DNA of 64,000 bases from Coriolopsis trogii (taxonomy: Eukaryota > Basidiomycota > Agaricomycetes > Polyporales > Polyporaceae). The stretch is taken from NCBI GenBank assembly GCA_020543525.1, contig JAHYIO010000030.1, positions 186,001 to 250,000 on the forward strand. Reading direction: 5' to 3'. The translations under genes were made by a program, and so were the position numbers. The notes under the pieces were generated by a model. That model had not been told where the DNA came from and searched no databases. It was given only the letters and a program-made list of their open reading frames with translations. Below, one piece after another: positions 58,281 through 64,000 of this stretch. The number at the start of each line of letters is the position of its first letter. The first letter of the stretch is position 1.

Positions 58281-59564
58281 ATGGTACGTCGTATCTACAG
58301 ATGTCATCCAAGAGTTTGTGTTGATGTACGGACGCGTTCTGTAGGCAGGATCCCTCCTCTAGCAAATCATATCTCAATGCAGAGCTTCCTTGTCGTCGAC
58401 GGGGATAGCAATGACGCTTGAGTAGTTGCTGGGCCCACACACGCTCGTCGTGTGCGGGCGATAGAGCTCCGAGTGCACAGCGACGGCGGCGGCTACTTGT
58501 CGTGTACAGCCTGCTGACTGTCTCGTCTCAATGACCAGCCCAAGGCCACCAAGTCCACTGGCAAGAAGCCCGCCTCCGCCCCCTTCGGCGCAAGCAAGGG
58601 CTCGAAGACTCAGAAGAACCCTCTCTTCGAGTCCCGCCCCAAGAACTTCGGTATCGGTATGTCGTCAGAGTCCTCCGTTCACAACCGACGTGTTGACACC
58701 CCCTCAGGCCAGGACATCCAGCCCAAGCAGGACCTCACCCGCTTCGTGAAGTGGCCGGAATACGTTCGCCTCCAGCGCCAGAAGGTCATCCTCAGCCAGC
58801 GTCTGAAGGTTCCCCCCGCCATCGCGCAGTTCGCGCACACTCTCGACAAGAACACTGCTACTCAGCTGTTCAAGCTCCTTAACAAGTCAGTCACGAGAGT
58901 GGTTGCGTATCATCCGCTTGCGCTCATCATATATGCCAGGTACCGTCCGGAGACTAAGCAGGAGAAGAAGGCTCGTCTGGACGCTCTCGCTAAGGCGACG
59001 GCTGAGGAGAAGGAGGCTCAGGCCAAGGTGATCAACACGTTATGCTCCCGTCGTGAGATAGTCCATCTGATAGCGATATCCAGGACTCGAAGAAGCCCTT
59101 GTTCGTCAAGTACGGTCTCAACCATTGCGTTGCTCTCATTGAGGCCAAGAAGGCGTCTCTTGTCGTCATCGCTCACGATGTTGACCCCATTGAGCTCGTC
59201 GTTTTCCTCCCCGCCCTCTGCCGCAAGATGGGTGTACCCTACGTCATCGTCAAGGGCAAGGCTCGTCTCGGTACGGTCGTGCACAAGAAGACCGCTGCTG
59301 TCCTCACTATCCAGGATGTGAAGAGCGAGGACCAGCGTGAGCTTGCCACCCTTGTCAGTGCGGCGAAGGCCAACTTGTGAGTTGAACTCCCAATGTCTGT
59401 CCACATACGGCAGTACTGACATGCGCTCTAGCACCGACAAGTACGAGGAGCAGCGTCGCCAGTGGGGCGGAGGTATCCGTGGGGCGAAGTCCACCCAGAT
59501 GCTCCGCAAGCGTGCCAAGGCTGCTGGTCAGACTCTCTCTGTTGCGAACGCCTCGAAGCTCTAA
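58281..59564 (+). CDS. RPL8: 60S ribosomal protein eL8 (L7Ae family)
   Basis: Coding exons 58539-58656, 58708-58885, 58940-59027, 59094-59376 and 59432-59564 are firm. The start codon is inferred as a separate ATG-only exon at 58281-58283 followed by a GTACGT donor, because exon 2 begins [17 protein letters not shown] directly after a CAG acceptor. The protein has about 267 residues. Signature stretches are [58 protein letters not shown], the L7Ae RNA-binding core ([36 protein letters not shown]) and [20 protein letters not shown]. It is a structural component of the large subunit and binds 25S rRNA. Length and sequence are normal. The start exon is the only weak point; an upstream in-frame GW pair could also be included (ATG at 58272). 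Confidence 0.92.
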
Positions 59565-59874
59565 GAGATGCTTGGTCATGTCGTGCTCGCTGTTGTCGGT
59601 ATGGGTCCCTATCGACCTTCAAAAGACAGATGATTGTCCTCGCTGTATTGCGCAGTATGCTTATGGTACATGGAATGTATGCTTCATGGTGTCCGGTGGC
59701 ACACGCTTTCACCACGTATACCGTTGTGCAAGGGCTCGCCGAGCGGATCTGTGCTGAGGACTCAGGAGGCCGAGGCGCTCTTGCCGGTCGGCCCGGGCGC
59801 CTCATATGTATTGTTGTAACTGCATACTAGATATAATCTCTTTCCACTTCGACCATCATCGACGGTGGGATAAG
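59565..59874. other. intergenic, eL8 3' end and next promoter
   Basis: About 0.3 kb between two plus-strand genes. No exon is supported. Confidence 0.5.
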
Positions 59875-60518
59875 ATGCAGCAAGCTTCGTTCTACGGATC
59901 CAACTATGGTTCGCTCAACTTCGACGTCTCAGGCGCATTCATGCCGTCGTCGATGTCGCAGACTTCTTTGGGCGCACAACAACCAGACTTGAATTCGCCA
60001 GAGGTGTTCAAGCAGAACATCCAACTTGCGCAAACTATCATCGGCCGCATCCAGGCCCAGGCTCGAAGTGCATTAGCTGGCATGTGAGTGTCTAACAGTT
60101 GTCGTCGGACGACGCTCGCGCTCACAAGCTTCTCTAATCACGTAGTCAACACGCATACCACCCTCAAGTGAACCCGAATCAGACGGCTTGTACGTCCCGT
60201 ACCACACGGAGCCTTTCTCGAGAGTAGCTTACGACGGGGTCCTTGCATCCAGCGGACATCATCGCACTGAAGCAGTCCCTCCAGATGCTCGTCGAGCTCT
60301 TGCGTCAGTCGGGCGTCGGCGCGCTGCCGTTGGACCTGTCGCATCTAGCCGACGATACGCGCACGGAGAGCGCGCAGGTCGAGGAGGAGGGGAAGGTCGT
60401 GCAGAGCCTGTACGACCGCCACAAGCGGATACAGGATAGTGCGGCCGTCGTCGCTGGGTTCTTGAACTTTGGCGGAGGCGTCGACCAGGCTGCGTCGAGC
60501 GGTGCTGGGCGGAAGTGA
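59875..60518 (+). CDS. uncharacterised helical protein, 172 residues
   Basis: Three exons, 59875-60083, 60146-60189 and 60253-60518, give 519 nt. Both joins restore a clean frame (AT|T Ile; T|CG Ser). The N-terminus MQQASFYGSNYGSLNFDVSG is low complexity. Then come amphipathic helices: SPEVFKQNIQLAQTIIGRIQ, ALKQSLQMLVELLRQSGVG and VVQSLYDRHKRIQDSAAVVA, which look like a coiled-coil or small complex subunit. The family was not recognised; a nuclear adaptor (Mediator-type) subunit would fit the helical pattern but there is no motif evidence. No signal peptide or membrane segment. It follows eL8 in the same direction with its own start. Confidence 0.65.
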
Positions 60519-61147
60519 CCGTCTACGGCCGCTGCAATGGGTTTCAGGCGGCACGCTGCAGGTGTACAATGCACCGTTATAATCTCGATATCAGACAAGT
60601 GTGTACGTGGCATGGACAGAACAGTATGGGATTTGTAAAGAGCGTTGCGTGGACCTTGTGAGCTACATCCACATGCGTCCCACCTGTGCCGTGAAACGTT
60701 TGACTGATGTCACCTATACAGTATCGACACTCGTAGTCGTTGGCTATGGCGCGAGTGTAGTGCATCTCCTTCTGGTACAATTGATATACCACGTACGATC
60801 CAAAGCTTAGTCGTGTGTATGTCAAGAGCTCCATGAGGCTATGCTACAATCTCCTCCTCTCCGAGAGCCCGACCCGCTTTGGGATCGCATTGTAGGTTCT
60901 GTTCGTAACGTTCTACACCGAAATCCTGTCTCATGCTTGTCATTACCTCCACGCTGACGACCACGACTTGTCCACATAACGTGGTTCATCCTGTTCAGAC
61001 CGGCACGACTGCATCGATGGAACGCACACTTCAATGTTTGTGGGAATATGCTAATCTCAGACACAAATAGCTCTTCATACGTTTACGCAACAATCTCTAT
61101 CTTCCCCAGACCTCGATATCGTCAGACTCTTTGACATACTAGTTAAC
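60519..61147. other. intergenic between convergent genes
   Basis: About 0.6 kb between the 3' ends of the 59875 gene (plus) and the FunK1-related gene (minus). Nothing is recognised. Confidence 0.5.
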
Positions 61148-62271
61148 TCAAACCTCTAGAGCGTTATCGATGCCCTTAATGAACATGGCATGTGTGAGCG
61201 TCCCAAGGGCCGACTTGGTACTATCAGGCTTGAAGTCCCGTAGTACTTCCTTCTGATGGAGGCGTAGTTTCTGTCTTGTGTCGCGCTTACCGCTCGCGGA
61301 TTCCTCGCGCGGTTGACGAGGCCTAGTCTTGAGTGCTACCCAGGCCCAGCGCAGGATAGCCACGAGTGGCATTTTATCGCCGGCTGCGTCTTCCTCAAGG
61401 AAGACGTGCAATTTCCACACGTATCTGTAGATGGACTCGTCTTCTTCGTCCTCTCCAGGGGGGAATTCGAGAACCAGCTTCCTTTGATTAAAGAGATCTG
61501 ACGGTGTGATGCTGCCGAAAATGAGCTTGCACTCCTGGTAAAGTTGGTTACGGAGATCCTTCAGCTGAGCGTCCGGCTGTGACTGGAGTGATATGTCGAC
61601 TCTGTCGATACTGTTCTTGTATATCGCATACACGATAACCCAGCAGAAAGACTCAAGGTCGTGATGTGTGTCTCGAGAGACGCTCTGTTTGTTGACGTAG
61701 GCGGCCAGAACCTCCGTTGCGAAAAACAATGCCGTTCCCTGTAATAGCCGTTGAAGGCAGTCAGGTAAGTGATGATCGGTTACGTGTCCGAGCGACACGA
61801 ATGATGACATACCGTCAGTCCATCTCCTCTAAGACGAGGTTCGAAACGCGCGTGCGTCGGCTCGGAAGCTCCCGAGCCCGACCAAGCCTCCCGGAGTTCA
61901 GCGTCGGTATCCCTTTGTTGGACGACGACCATGTCGTGATATCTCTCCTTGTCTTTCTTGTCAACAGAGAGATCACAAATCCTTTCAATAGCCGTCTTGC
62001 AGCTAGCATTGTTTGCAACGATATCTGACACGAGCTTGTCGACAAAAGGATTGTGGCGGGAGGGTGCTGTCTTTCCGGCAACGTCGCCACTCCCACCACT
62101 GAGGACATTGTGTGTGACAGCCTCTGATCCGTATTGAATAGTATCGACGAGGTTCTTCTGTAGGAATCTCCGCCATTCCTCCGTCGACCCAGGTCCAATG
62201 ATACTATGATGTCTTGCGTGAACTTTTTTGGTGGGGGAAGTTTGTTGTTGAGAGGATGTAGAGCCAGACAT
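61148..62271 (-). CDS. short FunK1-related protein without catalytic motifs
   Basis: ATG at 62271. Exon 1 is 62271-61813 (153 codons, phase 0) and exon 2 is 61738-61148; 349 residues in total. Exon 1 (MSGSTSSQQQTSPTKKVHAR to LRGDGLT) carries EEWRRFLQKNLVDTIQYGSE and resembles the FunK1 N-region only in style. Exon 2 starts GTALFFATEVLAAYV, then DTHHDLESFCWVIVYAIYKN, which is the FunK1 C-lobe (compare GTAIFMAEQVL, HHDRESFVWVIVW at 49435). The intron between Thr and Gly-Thr-Ala is at the same site and phase as in the complete gene. No ATP-binding Lys, HRD or DFG/DFE is present, so it is a non-catalytic relic, or possibly a functional scaffold, since both exons are fully open. It is on the opposite strand to the other two FunK1 loci. 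Confidence 0.7.
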
Positions 62272-64000
62272 GGTAAAGGAGGATGAGACGTACTGTATGT
62301 AGACTCCATATCGCAATCCATCGTCCTTAAGTATGTTCTGGAAGCGAGGACCGGTGGCAAACAAGGAGATGGTCCTGAAGGCTAGTGGATGTGGATGATC
62401 AGAGATACTTTTCGCCTCCACAAATCTGGAGGACTCTCACATGAACTCCTGCGTGTATTTTCGAGGGAAGCGGAGGCGGCAGGGTGAGGCACTCAAACGT
62501 GATGGTGTCTACCGGCTTCCGGTGGGGCCCATTCGCCGCTTGAATGATATAAACGCAGAGCTCGATCGACGTATCTGTCCGGTCAGATAAAAACCGAGTC
62601 GTAGAGGCTTCGGCTAGTACTTCAGGTGGACAGGAGGACTGTGCCAGACGTGAACAGGGTTCGAACGCCACCGCGGCGAGACTGCCACGGTCACACGAGG
62701 TCACGTGGCGGCACATATCGTATGAACTCATCCCCGTCCCGTGCCCGGCGGGAGTAGCACAGTATCAGTGTAACCTTGACATTTGAGTGTCGCCGCCGCG
62801 CAACATCAGTGCGGCCGTTGAGTAGTTGTCAAGCGAATTTGGATTGACGGCTCTGCGGCTCATGCAGCCGCACATTCATACGACAGCTGACAGTACTAGG
62901 GGTGGCACAGCTCATGGCATACACGCCCCACTGTTGATAATTGACGGTGACTCGGAGATGACCAGGGGCATGTGGCCGGGGGAGCAAGTGTGGTCTCGGA
63001 GACTACTTGGCTCTTATTGTTGTTGGAACGGCTTATATGCCGCCTCGAGGGCGCATCCACAAATCTTCATGCTGTTCTGCGCATAATGCATGTCCCGCGA
63101 TCGCCCCACAGTGGTCGATTCATCAGCATGTAAATGGGCGACAGAAGGCGACAGGGACTCGCTGATGTAGAGTCGTCCCCGCCTCCCTAGGCCTCATGAA
63201 GCAGGGACACCTGGGCATTATCACTATCCAATGTCGATGTGCGACGCAGGATTTTGCCTCCCGTTCTATTCCCAGGTACCAGAAGCCCATCTCTTTAGAC
63301 TCTGCCTCGTGCCTGTCCCAGTCTGGGACAGTGCACGGCCAATCGAAGTTCACTACCTTTTTCACGAAGAGTCGAACAGCGGCTCCATAAGGTACATTGT
63401 GGCAAATCGGACCGTGGGTGCAAGGGCGAGGAGTGTCAGGATCCCATCGGCGATGGTTCGATTAGTGACACTGCTCGCCGGTGTCACAACACCGCGTGGA
63501 CCACGAGAGGAGAAAGACTCACAACAAATGATAGATGAACAATAGAATGGACGCGAATGCACTCGCTTCGTCTCTCTCCATCTTGGCAAACAATCGTGCG
63601 ACTGAGTGCGCGTCGCTTAGCATTCTCTGGAAGGGTGGCAAAGGGTGGTTCTGTGGACGCGGTATGCTTCATAGCGTGGTCGCAGAGGTCGTTCAACACT
63701 GGCTGCGTCTGAGTCGACTAACAGCTGCTTCGCAGCCAGTACAATGTCGCCATCCGAGAAGTACAGACGAGGGTAGGCTGCATGCAAAGTTGCGCCTTCT
63801 TCAAGCATTGTGGGAAAGACGACGGATAGAAAATGGACGACCCAGGCTGAGGCAACATATGGCCAGTCCTTCTGCAGCAGGCGGCTATAGACTCGTCCTT
63901 CCGGCCCGGAGCTCCGGTGTTAGTTTGCTCAGCACGGAGTGCTGCCAAGAGAAGTTCACCCAGTTCACTCACCACCATCAACGTACGTCTCACGAAAAGC
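62272..64000. other. right edge, no firm gene; possible damaged BTB-like fragment
   Basis: A 110-codon minus-strand frame starts at 62731 and has no recognised motif. Near 63560-63808 (minus) one frame reads RLYFSDGDIVLAAKQ ... YRVHRTTLCHPS, and the next frame continues FQRMLSDAH. Together these resemble the start of a fungal BTB/POZ domain but need a one- or two-base shift. The rest may lie beyond the window. Confidence 0.3.

Overview
This window is nuclear DNA of a filamentous basidiomycete, most probably an Agaricomycete and perhaps a polypore. The evidence is many 40-65 bp GT-AG introns in almost every gene, dispersed short genes, three fungal FunK1-type kinase genes or fragments, a fungal GCN2 and eL8, and lineage-restricted duplicated gene families. 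No prokaryotic, viral or transposase gene was recognised. Genes were assembled by joining exons by eye at GT/AG sites. Exon ends are firm where stated and approximate elsewhere.

Left part (1-24 kb) is mostly single-copy: an uncharacterised basic protein (2.2-3.8 kb), a single-domain jacalin-type lectin (4.6-5.5 kb), full-length eIF2alpha kinase GCN2 (5.7-12.1 kb, minus), an AIM9-like phosphotransferase with a mitochondrial presequence (13.4-15.5 kb, minus), an uncharacterised seven-exon gene (16.5-18.1 kb), a PEBP-family gene and a membrane-anchored amidohydrolase in tandem (18.5-23.4 kb, minus), and a tRNA-Glu(CTC).

Middle (24-35 kb): three minus-strand paralogues of one unnamed family, two of them a recent tandem duplication. 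They share a C-terminal domain and two phase-0 intron positions with the 16.5 kb gene. Gene-poor repetitive DNA lies between them.

Duplicated part (35-57 kb): a block of about 5.9 kb occurs twice in the same orientation (about 37.5-43.3 and 50.9-56.8 kb). Each copy carries a proline/histidine-rich coiled-coil gene, a tRNA-Glu(CTC), two mutually homologous small hydrophilic-protein genes and a downstream region with a nearly identical 159 bp core. A FunK1 gene precedes each copy: only a C-lobe fragment (35.9 kb) before the first, and a complete 818-residue gene (47.4 kb) before the second. Exactly where the first block ends, a 3.4 kb internal piece of GCN2 has been joined (43.3-46.8 kb). It keeps an apparently intact pseudokinase and kinase, mostly silent differences from the parent, a new in-frame ATG from unrelated DNA and a new C-terminal tail from the duplicated block. 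This stand-alone GCN2 kinase module is the most interesting object here.

Right part (57-64 kb): ribosomal protein eL8, an uncharacterised 172-residue protein, a shortened FunK1-related gene without catalytic motifs, and a possible damaged BTB-like gene at the edge.
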